Shown piece after piece: positions 1 to 5,765 of a stretch of 6,569 nt of DNA (positions within the stretch are counted from its first letter, which is position 1; every line of letters starts with the position of its first letter). The position numbers and the translations under genes are program-made. Origin of the DNA: Weeksellaceae bacterium (GTDB lineage Bacteria; Bacteroidota; Bacteroidia; Flavobacteriales; Weeksellaceae); contig JAQVKJ010000077.1 in NCBI GenBank assembly GCA_028694715.1, positions 1 through 6,569 of the forward strand. The letters are read 5' to 3'. The notes beneath the pieces are model-generated. The model was not told where the DNA came from and did not search any database. It was given only the letters and a program-made list of their open reading frames with translations.

Positions 1-15
1 ATCAAATAAATTCCA

Positions 16-56
16 TTTGAAATTCGCTTAAAACAACAGCAAAAGCGAGTTTCAGA
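16..56. repeat. Imperfect inverted repeat / stem-loop upstream of the DUF2461 gene
   Basis: Bases 16-29 pair with 43-56 to give a 14-bp stem, with G-T wobbles at 23/49 and 17/55, and a 13-nt loop at 30-42. The core GAAATTCGCTT pairs with AAGCGAGTTTC. No T-run follows directly on either strand, so it is not a textbook terminator. It may be the 3' hairpin of a gene lying left of the window, or a structure in the leader region of the DUF2461 gene. The pairing is seen directly; any function is inference. Confidence 0.45.
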
Positions 57-95
57 AACCATTGAAATATTCTGCTTCATTCAAAATTTCTTTTT

Positions 96-104
96 TAACT
101 TTAG
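96..104 (+). promoter_or_regulatory. Weak Bacteroidota-type -7 box before the DUF2461 gene
   Basis: TAACTTTA, followed by G, differs by one base from the Bacteroidota -7 consensus TAnnTTTG. It lies 4 bases before the ATG at 108, so a transcript starting here would be nearly leaderless. No TTTG or TTG stands at the expected distance upstream (about 17-23 nt). The call rests on this single box and is tentative. No Shine-Dalgarno sequence precedes the ATG. Confidence 0.25.
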
Positions 105-107
105 CCT

Positions 108-782
108 ATGACAACAGTTCCAAAAGAAGCATTGGTTTTTCTGGATAAATTAAAGAAAAACAACAACCGTGAATGGTTCAATGCACACAAAGAAGAATTC
201 AAGACGCTGGAAACCCAAATGAAGGCTTTTTATCTGGAAGTTGAGAAACTGATGAAGAAGCATGATGATATTTCTGAATCAAAAGCGTACAGAATTTACA
301 GAGACATTCGTTTTTCAAAAGACAAAGCCCCTTTCAAACATCATTTTGCAGCTTATTTCGGCAGACGAAAACCCGAATTGCGCGGCGGTTATTATCTGCA
401 TATCGAGCCGGGCGGAAATTCGATGATCGGTGCCGGATTTTGGAATCCGGTCAAAGACGATGTGGATCGTGTGAGAAAGGAATGGGAAACGGATGCGACA
501 GAAATCAGAAAAATTCTTTCTGACAGGAATTTTATAAAAATATGGGGCAAAATGGAAGGCGAACAGCTGAAATCTTCACCCGCCGGATACAGCCGTGAAA
601 ATCCGAATATTGACCTGATCAATTACAAACAATGGCTTTTCAGACATTCATTTACAGACAAAGAAGTGCTTTCTCCGGATTTTGCAAAAAAGGTGGACAG
701 CGGCTACAAAACCATTCGTCCATTTTTTGATTATATGTCAGAGGTATTGACCACAGATTTGAATGGAGTTTCGCTGATTTAA
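108..782 (+). CDS. DUF2461 (TIGR02453) family protein of unknown function
   Basis: This 224-residue protein is a full-length member of the DUF2461/TIGR02453 family, whose biochemical role is not established. Three family motifs are visible: an N-terminal NNNREWF (residues 18-24), the charged block YRIYRDIRFSKDKAPFK (61-77), and the glycine-rich GGYYLHIEPGG (93-103) leading to GAGFWNP. A conserved-looking C-terminal stretch runs from about 170 to 190 (INYKQWLFRHSF). No signal peptide or membrane segment is seen, so it is probably cytoplasmic. The ATG at 108 is chosen because it gives the usual N-terminus of the family, beginning about ten residues before the first helix; no ribosome binding site supports it. 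The gene stands alone and converges on the carbonic anhydrase gene, so context gives no hint of function. Family assignment is confident; function is unknown. Confidence 0.9.
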   Translation: MTTVPKEALVFLDKLKKNNNREWFNAHKEEFKTLETQMKAFYLEVEKLMKKHDDISESKAYRIYRDIRFSKDKAPFKHHFAAYFGRRKPELRGGYYLHIEPGGNSMIGAGFWNPVKDDVDRVRKEWETDATEIRKILSDRNFIKIWGKMEGEQLKSSPAGYSRENPNIDLINYKQWLFRHSFTDKEVLSPDFAKKVDSGYKTIRPFFDYMSEVLTTDLNGVSLI

Positions 783-806
783 AAAAATTGAAATTTATTT
801 CTCAAC

Positions 807-839
807 GACGTATTTTGACGTATTGGCGGCCTAATTTTG
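807..839 (+). promoter_or_regulatory. Possible promoter with a 10-bp-spaced direct repeat in the convergent intergenic region
   Basis: TAATTTTG at 832-839 is an exact match to the Bacteroidota -7 consensus TAnnTTTG. A TTTG at 814-817 could be the -33 box, but the 14-nt spacer is shorter than the usual 17-23. The 8-mer GACGTATT occurs twice, at 807-814 and 817-824, spaced by one helical turn, as a dimeric regulator site might be. No + strand gene lies downstream before the hairpin at 891-926, so the target is unclear. It may be chance. Confidence 0.2.
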
Positions 840-890
840 TATCACTAATTTATTCATAATAACAAAAAATTACCCAACCGACCTTTCATG

Positions 891-926
891 CAAAACCCGG
901 ACTTTCATCAGAATTTTCGGGTTTTG
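891..926. terminator. Hairpin terminator between convergent genes
   Basis: CAAAACCCG (891-899) and CGGGTTTTG (918-926) form a perfect 9-bp stem around an 18-nt loop. Both arms carry the A/T run next to the GC core, so the hairpin presents a TTTT on the 3' arm in either direction. It lies between the stop of the DUF2461 gene (782) and the stop of the carbonic anhydrase gene (948, opposite strand), the place expected for a shared bidirectional terminator. The T-run after the GC core is short, so strength is uncertain. Confidence 0.65.
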
Positions 927-947
927 CTGTTTACACAAAACAAATCT

Positions 948-1574
948 TTAACCAAGATCATAAATCTCCATAATGTCTTTGAGTTCTTTCTCCATATCGA
1001 CTTTCAGGTCGATCAATTGACCTGAATGGATGTCGAAAACCCAGCCATGGACCATAATATGTCTATTTTTATATGCTTTTTGAACCGATGCAATTTTAAT
1101 CAGATTGATGCATTGTTCTTTTACGTTTAATTCAACTAACCTGTTGTATCTCTTGTTTTCATCAGAGATAGAATTCAGTTCATCTTTGTGGATTCTGTAC
1201 ACATCACGGATATTTCTCAGCCATGGATTCAAAATCCCCAAATCTTTGGGTTGCATTGCTGCCTTGACACCTCCACAAAAATAATGTCCGCAGATAACTA
1301 TGTGTTCCACATTCAGATGATTGACTGCAAAGTCAACCACAGAATTCATATTCAAATCCGTGCTGATGACCATGTTGGAAATATTTCTGTGGACGAAAAC
1401 TTCTCCGGGATGGAGTCCCATCAGTTCTTCGGCGGTCACACGACTGTCTGAACACCCGATGAATAATACTTTTGGATCTTGACCTTTTGAAAGATTTTTA
1501 AAATATTCGGGGTCTTCATTTAATTTTTCTGAAACCCATCTCTTATTATTTTCAAAAATTTGATTGATATTCAT
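948..1574 (-). CDS. can: Beta-class carbonic anhydrase
   Basis: This is a 208-residue beta-carbonic anhydrase, a zinc enzyme of the cytoplasm that interconverts CO2 and bicarbonate, supplying bicarbonate for carboxylations and helping pH balance. The zinc site is complete: Cys41, Asp43 and Arg45 in CSDSR, then His97 and Cys100 in GHYFCGG. In this family the zinc is held by two Cys and one His, with the Asp-Arg pair gating a fourth position. The length is usual for the Can-like clade. The ATG at 1574 gives the normal N-terminal helix (NQIFENNKRWV), and the next Met is at residue 52, past the first zinc ligand, so no other ATG start fits. The gene follows sdhB in the same direction but is separated from it by an intrinsic terminator, so it is probably transcribed mainly on its own. 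The family is certain; the symbol is by analogy with Escherichia coli Can. Confidence 0.95.
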   Translation of the reverse strand: MNINQIFENNKRWVSEKLNEDPEYFKNLSKGQDPKVLFIGCSDSRVTAEELMGLHPGEVFVHRNISNMVISTDLNMNSVVDFAVNHLNVEHIVICGHYFCGGVKAAMQPKDLGILNPWLRNIRDVYRIHKDELNSISDENKRYNRLVELNVKEQCINLIKIASVQKAYKNRHIMVHGWVFDIHSGQLIDLKVDMEKELKDIMEIYDLG

Positions 1575-1578
1575 ATTT

Positions 1579-1605
1579 CAAATTTAGTACAAAAAACAAA
1601 GCCAA
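1579..1605 (-). promoter_or_regulatory. Possible promoter of the carbonic anhydrase gene
   Basis: On the minus strand TAAATTTG (1586-1579) matches the Bacteroidota -7 consensus and is identical to the -7 box proposed for sdhC. A TTG (1605-1603) lies 16 nt upstream, slightly closer than usual, and falls inside the stem of the sdhB terminator. The box ends only 4 bases before the ATG at 1574, so the message would be nearly leaderless. The -7 box is convincing; the -33 box is weak. Confidence 0.35.
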
Positions 1606-1623
1606 CCTTTGAAGGCTGGCTTT
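1591..1623 (-). terminator. Intrinsic terminator of the sdh operon
   Basis: Read on the minus strand, AAAGCCAGCC (1623-1614) pairs with GGTTGGCTTT (1607-1598), a 10-bp stem with one G-U wobble and a 6-nt loop. It is followed by G and a run of six T (1596-1591). It begins 19 bases after the sdhB stop and ends 16 bases before the carbonic anhydrase start, so it should close the sdhCAB transcript. This is a classical Rho-independent layout. Confidence 0.88.
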
Positions 1624-1642
1624 ATCTTTCATCTTTTATATT

Positions 1643-2410
1643 TTATTTTTCGTGCGAAATCTTTGCATGTAGATATTCTCTGTTCATTCTTGCAATACTT
1701 TCAAGTGTAATTCCTTTCGGACACTCCACTTCGCAGGCACCGGTATTGGTACAGTTTCCGAAACCTTCGGCGTCCATTTGCGCCACCATGTTTTCGGCTC
1801 TTCTTTTGGCTTCTACTCTACCTTGCGGCAAGAGTGCGAATTGTGAAATCTTGGCACTGACAAACAACATGGCTGAACCATTTTTGCAAGCAGCCACACA
1901 TGCTCCACAGCCAATACAGGTCGCATTGTCAAAGGCAGCATCTGCATCTTCTTTGGGTACCGGAATCGCATTGGCGTCCACTGTGTTCCCGGAAGTTCCG
2001 ACCGAAACAAATCCACCAGCCTGCTGGATTCGCTCAAAAGCCGAACGATCGACCACCAAATCTTTGATAACCGGAAAAGCCACCGAACGCCAAGGTTCCA
2101 CATAAATGGTATCTCCATCTTTGAAGCTCCTCATGTGCAACTGACAGGTGGTGATGCCGGTGTCAGGTCCGTGCGGACGACCGTTGATGTACATTGAGCA
2201 CATCCCGCAGATGCCTTCGCGACAGTCGTGGTCAAATGCCACCGGGTCTTTCTTCTCCTCTATCAGCTGCTCGTTCAGCTGATCTATCATTTCAAGAAAC
2301 GAGCTGTCTGTGGAAACATCATTGAGTTTGTAAGTTTCCATTTTTCCTTTTGAAGCGGAGTTTTTTTGTCTCCAGATTTTCAAAGTGATGTTTATATTTT
2401 TTGACGCCAT
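1643..2410 (-). CDS. sdhB: Succinate dehydrogenase / fumarate reductase iron-sulfur subunit
   Basis: This 255-residue subunit passes electrons from the flavin of SdhA to the hemes and quinone site in SdhC, on the cytoplasmic face of the inner membrane. All cluster ligands are present. The N-terminal plant-type ferredoxin domain holds the [2Fe-2S] centre with Cys63, Cys68, Cys71 (CREGICGMC) and Cys89. In the C-terminal domain Cys165, Cys168, Cys171 and Cys230 should bind [4Fe-4S], and Cys175, Cys220 and Cys226 [3Fe-4S], by alignment with known complex II. The ATG at 2410 gives the usual flavobacterial start (about ten residues before KIWRQ). It is the last gene of the operon and is followed by a strong terminator. 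Unusually, it is separated from sdhA by 488 bases holding a foreign-looking gene; its leader includes one heptad array, which could pair with the other array and affect its translation. Confidence 0.97.
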   Translation of the reverse strand: MASKNINITLKIWRQKNSASKGKMETYKLNDVSTDSSFLEMIDQLNEQLIEEKKDPVAFDHDCREGICGMCSMYINGRPHGPDTGITTCQLHMRSFKDGDTIYVEPWRSVAFPVIKDLVVDRSAFERIQQAGGFVSVGTSGNTVDANAIPVPKEDADAAFDNATCIGCGACVAACKNGSAMLFVSAKISQFALLPQGRVEAKRRAENMVAQMDAEGFGNCTNTGACEVECPKGITLESIARMNREYLHAKISHEK

Positions 2411-2424
2411 AATCTTGTATGTAT

Positions 2425-2471
2425 GTGATTAGTGAATAGTTATTAGTAAATAGTAATTAGTTATTAGTTAT
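2425..2471 (-). repeat. Left heptad array (six ACTAA-type units, 7-nt period)
   Basis: On the + strand the pentamer (T/A)TAGT begins at 2429, 2436, 2443, 2450, 2457 and 2464, an exact 7-nt period over six units. Read on the minus strand (the direction of the genes) the unit is roughly TNACTAA. The array begins about 15 bases before the sdhB start codon. It runs into the end of the four-helix-bundle gene, whose last codons and TAA stop (2457-2459) are made of repeat sequence. It is inverted relative to the array at 2855-2905. Confidence 0.85.
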
Positions 2472-2825
2472 TTTTTTTGAAAATGAATTGATCATTTTGG
2501 ATTCTTCATTTATTAAATTAAGTATTTCGTTATATGATTCATCATCTGCAATAAATTCCAATTCTTTTGAAAGCAATAACTGGGTTTCAAGTTCATATAA
2601 TGAGCCTCTTGATATATTTATAAAATGGTTGAATGATTTTTTCTTGTTTCTTCCGTATCCTTCGGTAATATTTGAAGGAATTGAAACCGAAGCTCTTTTG
2701 ATTTGATTTGTCAAAGCGTAAGTTTCATCTTGTGGAAATGATTTTACTAATTTGTAAGTATCAATTACAATCTGAAAACCCTTCTGCCAAATCAGCAAAT
2801 CTTTGTATGATTTAATTTCCGTCAT
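2457..2825 (-). CDS. Four-helix-bundle protein, 23S rRNA intervening-sequence (S23/IVP) family
   Basis: This 122-residue protein belongs to the TIGR02436/PF05635 family, first noticed as ORFs inside intervening sequences of 23S rRNA genes and distantly related to the Avd proteins of diversity-generating retroelements. Its molecular role is not settled; a basic-surfaced helical bundle that binds nucleic acid is the usual suggestion. Visible family features are DLLIWQKG (about 9-16), the block from FPQDE to EGYGR (about 30-58, with IKRASVSIPSNI), and FNHFINISRGSLYELETQL (about 66-84). Helices at about 6-28, 36-56, 63-90 and 97-117 would make the bundle. The four last residues ITNN and the stop are encoded by the flanking array. 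The ATG at 2825 begins the normal MTEIKSYKDLLIW start; no clear ribosome binding site is seen. The gene is far more AT-rich than its neighbours, suggesting acquisition. Nothing in it suggests a role in succinate oxidation. Confidence 0.9.
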   Translation of the reverse strand: MTEIKSYKDLLIWQKGFQIVIDTYKLVKSFPQDETYALTNQIKRASVSIPSNITEGYGRNKKKSFNHFINISRGSLYELETQLLLSKELEFIADDESYNEILNLINEESKMINSFSKKITNN

Positions 2826-2854
2826 AAGATTCTGTTTCTCTAATTTCTCATCAC

Positions 2855-2905
2855 ACTAATCTCACTAATTACTAATCACTAAATTACTAATCACTAAATT
2901 ACTTA
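2855..2905 (+). repeat. Right heptad array (six ACTAA units), inverted to the left array
   Basis: On the + strand ACTAA begins at 2855, 2864, 2871, 2878, 2886 and 2893, spaced by 7 to 9 bases. A degenerate seventh unit, ACTTA, stands at 2901. Within it ATTACTAATCACTAA is perfectly tandem (2868-2882 and 2883-2897), which suggests a recent local duplication of a two-unit block. The array abuts sdhA, whose TAA stop (2899-2901) lies in its edge. ACTAATCAC at 2871-2879 and 2886-2894 is an exact reverse complement of GTGATTAGT at 2425-2433 in the left array. Confidence 0.85.
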
Positions 2906-4914
2906 TAACTCCTCTGTTTTAATTCTATGAATTTGAATTCCAATTCTTCTTTGTGCAATTGCTCTTGGCTAATGTCTGGTCCTTTGTATTCCCAAGCTGC
3001 CACATAAGCATATTCTTCGTCATTTCTCATTGCTTCGCCTTCGTCGGTTTCGTATTCGGTTCTCAAATGTCCACCGCAAGATTCGTTGCGGTGCAAGGCA
3101 TCCATGGCAATCAATTGACCCAATTCCATAAAATCAGCCACACGACCTGCTTTTTCAAGTTCGAGATTAAATTCGTGTGCATCGCCCGGCACATAGACAT
3201 CTTTCCAGAATTCTTCTCTGAGTGCAGCGATTTCTTTGATGGCTTCGCTCAATCCTTTTGCATTTCTTGCCATTCCAACCTTGTTCCACATGATGTGTCC
3301 GAGGGCTTTGTGGAAACTGTCCACCGAACGGGTTCCTTTGTTATTGATAAAGAAATTGATTCGTTCTTTCACAGCGTTTTCAGCTTCCTCAAACTCAGGT
3401 GTGTCGGTTGGAATTGCGCCGGTTCGTATGTCGTCAGCCAGATAATCGGCAATCGTGTAGGGCAATACAAAATAACCGTCACACAATCCCTGCATCAGCG
3501 CAGAAGCACCCAAACGGTTGGCTCCGTGGTCAGAGAAATTGGCTTCGCCCAATACATAACAACCTTTGATGGTACTCATCAGATTATAATCTACCCAAAC
3601 GCCACCCATGGTATAGTGAATAGCCGGATAGATTTTCATCGGCGTTTCATAAGGATTTTCGTCTGTAATTTTTTGATACATCTGGAAAAGGTTTCCGTAT
3701 TTTTCGGCTATCCATTCTTTTCCTAATTTTTCAATTTCCTCTTCCGTGGGATTGTGATTTCCTCTGGCAAAGGCGGTTTCTTTTCCTCGTTTTTTAATCT
3801 CGGTCGAGAAATCGAGGAAAACACCTTCTTTGGTATCATTGTTTACAATTCCAAAACCGGCATCACATCTTTCTTTTGCACCTCTCGAAGCCACATCGCG
3901 CGGAACCAAGTTTCCAAATGCGGGATATCTTCTTTCCAAATAATAATCCCTGTCTTCTTCAGGAATATCTTTGGCTTTTTTCTTTCCTTCACGGATGGCA
4001 ACAGCGTCTTCAATCTTTTTAGGTACCCAGATTCTTCCGGAGTTTCTAAGAGATTCAGACATCAAAGTCAGTTTGGACTGGTTGGCTCCGTGTACAGGAA
4101 TACAGGTCGGGTGGATTTGCACATAACATGGATTGGCAAAATAAGCCCCTTTCTTGTGGATTTTCCAAGCAGCTGTTGCATTGGAACCCATGGCGTTGGT
4201 CGATAAGTAATACACATTTCCGTAGCCACCTGATGCAATCACAACTGCGTGTGCGGAATGTCTTTCTATTTCTCCGGTCACTAAATTTCTGGCAATAATT
4301 CCTCTTGCTTTGCCGTCCACGATTACGAGTTCAAGCATCTCGTGGCGGTTGTACATCTGAATATGTCCCAAACCGATTTGGCGGTTCATGGCAGAATAAG
4401 CACCCAGGAGCAACTGCTGTCCGGTTTGTCCTTTGGCATAGAAAGTTCGACTTACCTGCACTCCTCCAAAAGAGCGGTTGTCCAAATAACCTCCGTATTC
4501 ACGGGCAAAGGGAACGCCTTGTGCCACGCATTGGTCAATGATATTGGCTGATTCTTCTGCCAGACGATAGGAATTGGATTCTCTGGAACGATAGTCACCG
4601 CCTTTTACGGTATCATAAAACAATCGATAAACCGAGTCATTGTCACCTTTGTAATTTTTTGCTGCATTGATTCCTCCTTGCGCTGCAATAGAGTGCGCAC
4701 GACGGGGTGAATCCTGAAAACAAAATGCTTTTACTTTATAGCCGAGTTCTGCCAGTGTGGCAGCAGCTGAACCTCCGGCCAGACCTGTTCCTACAACAAT
4801 GATTTCTATTTTGTCTCGGTTATTGGGTGAAACCAATCTGAGATTGGATTTGTGGACGCTCCACATATCTTTTATATCTACACCTTTCGGTTCTTTTGAT
4901 TCGAATGCATTCAT
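2899..4914 (-). CDS. sdhA: Succinate dehydrogenase / fumarate reductase flavoprotein subunit
   Basis: This 671-residue subunit oxidises succinate to fumarate (or the reverse) with covalently bound FAD. The N-terminal Rossmann motif is VVGTGLAGG (40-48). His74 in AHSIAAQGG is the expected FAD-attachment residue. HPT at 268-270 and Arg339 in PRDVASR match the substrate-binding His and the proton-shuttling Arg of the family; HYTMGGV and [11 protein letters not shown] further on complete the active site and FAD pocket. The length and an extra N-terminal 35 residues before the Rossmann fold fit class B Bacteroidota and epsilonproteobacterial enzymes. The ATG at 4914 comes one base after the sdhC stop (TAATATG), so the two are probably translationally coupled. 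The C-terminus (ELKQRSYK) appears intact, with the stop codon at the edge of the heptad array. Sequence cannot decide the physiological direction; an aerobe would use it as succinate dehydrogenase. Confidence 0.98.
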   Translation of the reverse strand: MNAFESKEPKGVDIKDMWSVHKSNLRLVSPNNRDKIEIIVVGTGLAGGSAAATLAELGYKVKAFCFQDSPRRAHSIAAQGGINAAKNYKGDNDSVYRLFYDTVKGGDYRSRESNSYRLAEESANIIDQCVAQGVPFAREYGGYLDNRSFGGVQVSRTFYAKGQTGQQLLLGAYSAMNRQIGLGHIQMYNRHEMLELVIVDGKARGIIARNLVTGEIERHSAHAVVIASGGYGNVYYLSTNAMGSNATAAWKIHKKGAYFANPCYVQIHPTCIPVHGANQSKLTLMSESLRNSGRIWVPKKIEDAVAIREGKKKAKDIPEEDRDYYLERRYPAFGNLVPRDVASRGAKERCDAGFGIVNNDTKEGVFLDFSTEIKKRGKETAFARGNHNPTEEEIEKLGKEWIAEKYGNLFQMYQKITDENPYETPMKIYPAIHYTMGGVWVDYNLMSTIKGCYVLGEANFSDHGANRLGASALMQGLCDGYFVLPYTIADYLADDIRTGAIPTDTPEFEEAENAVKERINFFINNKGTRSVDSFHKALGHIMWNKVGMARNAKGLSEAIKEIAALREEFWKDVYVPGDAHEFNLELEKAGRVADFMELGQLIAMDALHRNESCGGHLRTEYETDEGEAMRNDEEYAYVAAWEYKGPDISQEQLHKEELEFKFIELKQRSYK

Positions 4915-4915
4915 A

Positions 4916-5596
4916 TTACATTATACTTTTAAGGTAATGAAAAACAGCAATTATGATAAATCCCACCGGAACGATGATGGCAAACCATTTGGAAGCCGAC
5001 TTGATGGTGGGCGTATATTTTTTGTTATTGAAACCCACAGATTGAAAAGACGATTGCGCACCGTGGAGCAAGTGCAACATCAGTAACACAAAGGCTACCA
5101 CATAAGCGATTACCCTCGGAAGACTTGCGAATTTATGTTGCAATTCCGGAAAAAAGCGGTTGGGGTCGTTTTCTGCAAATTGGACATATTTCAGATTCAT
5201 TTCCGGAAACCAGAAATCGATAAAATGCAATACAAAAAATGCCAGTATCACGCCGCCTGTAATCAGCATATTGCGCGACATCCAAGTCGAATTGGCCGAT
5301 GCATTGTTCATTGCATATTTGACCGGTCTTGCTTTGTTGTTTTTGGCGGTCAGAATCATTGCCATCACAAAGTGATAAATGATGCCGAAGGTAAGTATGG
5401 GTTGCATGATGTACTGCACCATCCAGTTGTAACCCATAAATTCGGAAACCGAGTTGTAAGTGGTACCGCCATCGGGGAAGAGCGAAGTCAGATTCGCCAC
5501 AAGGTGGATGATCAGAAAAATCATCAGAAACATGCCCGATAGCGCCATTGTAAATTTACGACCTATAGACGAGCCGAGTAAAGATTCTTTAGCCAT
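4916..5596 (-). CDS. sdhC: Succinate dehydrogenase cytochrome b subunit (class B, di-heme)
   Basis: This 226-residue membrane anchor binds two hemes b and the menaquinone site. Five hydrophobic segments are seen at about 19-38, 62-83, 109-129, 160-180 and 204-222, as in the single-subunit anchors of Bacillus subtilis SdhC and Wolinella FrdC. Likely heme ligands are His31, His75, His124 and His175 or His178, one in each of helices I to IV, consistent with two bis-His hemes. No separate SdhD is present or needed in this class. The ATG at 5596 gives [15 protein letters not shown], a normal short cytoplasmic start before the first helix. It is the first gene of the operon, with a promoter about 30 bases upstream, and its stop is one base from the sdhA start. 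The fold and role are well supported; exact ligand numbering is by analogy. Confidence 0.96.
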   Translation of the reverse strand: MAKESLLGSSIGRKFTMALSGMFLMIFLIIHLVANLTSLFPDGGTTYNSVSEFMGYNWMVQYIMQPILTFGIIYHFVMAMILTAKNNKARPVKYAMNNASANSTWMSRNMLITGGVILAFFVLHFIDFWFPEMNLKYVQFAENDPNRFFPELQHKFASLPRVIAYVVAFVLLMLHLLHGAQSSFQSVGFNNKKYTPTIKSASKWFAIIVPVGFIIIAVFHYLKSIM

Positions 5597-5625
5597 AAGA
5601 CGGATTATTAATTTTTGATGGAAAC

Positions 5626-5657
5626 AAATTTAGAGAAGTTAACATTGTTTAACAATG
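5626..5657 (-). promoter_or_regulatory. sdhCAB promoter (Bacteroidota -33/-7 type)
   Basis: On the minus strand ATTG (5657-5654) is followed, 20 nt later, by TAAATTTG (5633-5626). This fits the flavobacterial/Bacteroides pattern TTG or TTTG, spacer of about 17-23, then TAnnTTTG. The predicted transcript would begin at about 5618-5622, giving an AT-rich leader of roughly 25 nt before the sdhC ATG, with no Shine-Dalgarno sequence. It lies just downstream of the terminator of the preceding gene, as expected for an independent operon start. Confidence 0.7.
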
Positions 5658-5693
5658 AAAATTGTCAATCAAATCTGTGTTAACAATAGTTTA
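5639..5693. promoter_or_regulatory. Possible operator: palindromes and direct repeats at the sdh promoter
   Basis: CATTGTT-T-AACAATG (5644-5658) is a perfect 7-bp palindrome covering the -33 box. A second short palindrome, ATTG-T-CAAT, is at 5662-5670. GTTAACA occurs at 5639 and again at 5680, 41 bases apart (about four helical turns), and TTAACAAT occurs at 5650-5657 and 5681-5688. The arrangement suggests binding of a dimeric regulator that controls sdh. The repeats are seen directly; the regulator is unknown, and the region is AT-rich, which raises the chance level. Confidence 0.4.
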
Positions 5694-5701
5694 GAATAAT
5701 T

Positions 5702-5744
5702 CAAAATAAAAAACCCCGATAATCTTTAGAAAATTCCGGGGTTT
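5702..5744 (-). terminator. Intrinsic terminator of the S9 peptidase gene
   Basis: On the minus strand AAACCCCG (5744-5737) pairs with CGGGGTTT (5718-5711), an 8-bp stem with a loop of 18 nt that can pair further inside (AAT with ATT). It is followed by TTTATTTT. It starts 21 bases after the stop of the peptidase gene and precedes the sdh promoter, so it should insulate the two transcription units. Confidence 0.85.
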
Positions 5745-5765
5745 ATTTTGGTCAAAGAAAATGGT

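Larger units (their letters stand above)
2425..2908 (-). mobile_element. Putative IVS-like cassette inserted between sdhA and sdhB
   Basis: A single AT-rich gene for an S23/IVP-type four-helix-bundle protein is bracketed by two heptad arrays in inverted orientation, six units each. The whole block fills the gap between sdhA and sdhB, which are adjacent in typical sdhCAB operons of this group. Counted over 2461-2820 the G+C is about 27%, against about 45-48% in sampled lines of sdhA. The cassette keeps both neighbours intact and has the same orientation as the operon. No transposase, integrase or reverse transcriptase is present, and no target-site duplication is obvious, so mobility is inferred from composition, position and structure, not shown. 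Boundaries are approximate. Confidence 0.5.

Noticed and set aside
1560..2105. A 181-codon open frame on the + strand opposite sdhB, and a 101-codon minus-strand frame at 1813-2118 inside sdhB
   Set aside because: Both are shadows of sdhB, whose cysteine motifs fix the true frame. No family features are seen in either.
2425..2908. CRISPR array
   Set aside because: The repeats are 7 bases with no spacers, lie in two inverted blocks and have no cas genes nearby.
2425..2908. Diversity-generating retroelement, because of the resemblance of the four-helix-bundle family to Avd
   Set aside because: No reverse transcriptase, template repeat or variable repeat is present in the window, and the protein looks like the S23/IVP branch.
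2425..2908. Insertion sequence or MITE
   Set aside because: There is no transposase, and the flanking repeats are short-period arrays rather than unique terminal inverted repeats. No target-site duplication is evident. A non-standard element remains possible and is reported as such.
2899..2940. Truncation of sdhA by the cassette
   Set aside because: The C-terminus ELKQRSYK looks like the normal end of flavobacterial SdhA, and the protein has full length.
2953..3726. A 257-codon open frame on the + strand opposite sdhA
   Set aside because: It lies wholly antisense to the certain sdhA gene, its translation is rich in Phe, Cys and His as antisense frames often are, and it matches no family. 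The same holds for the + strand frames at 3754-4206, 4305-4541, 4757-5086 and 5135-5542.
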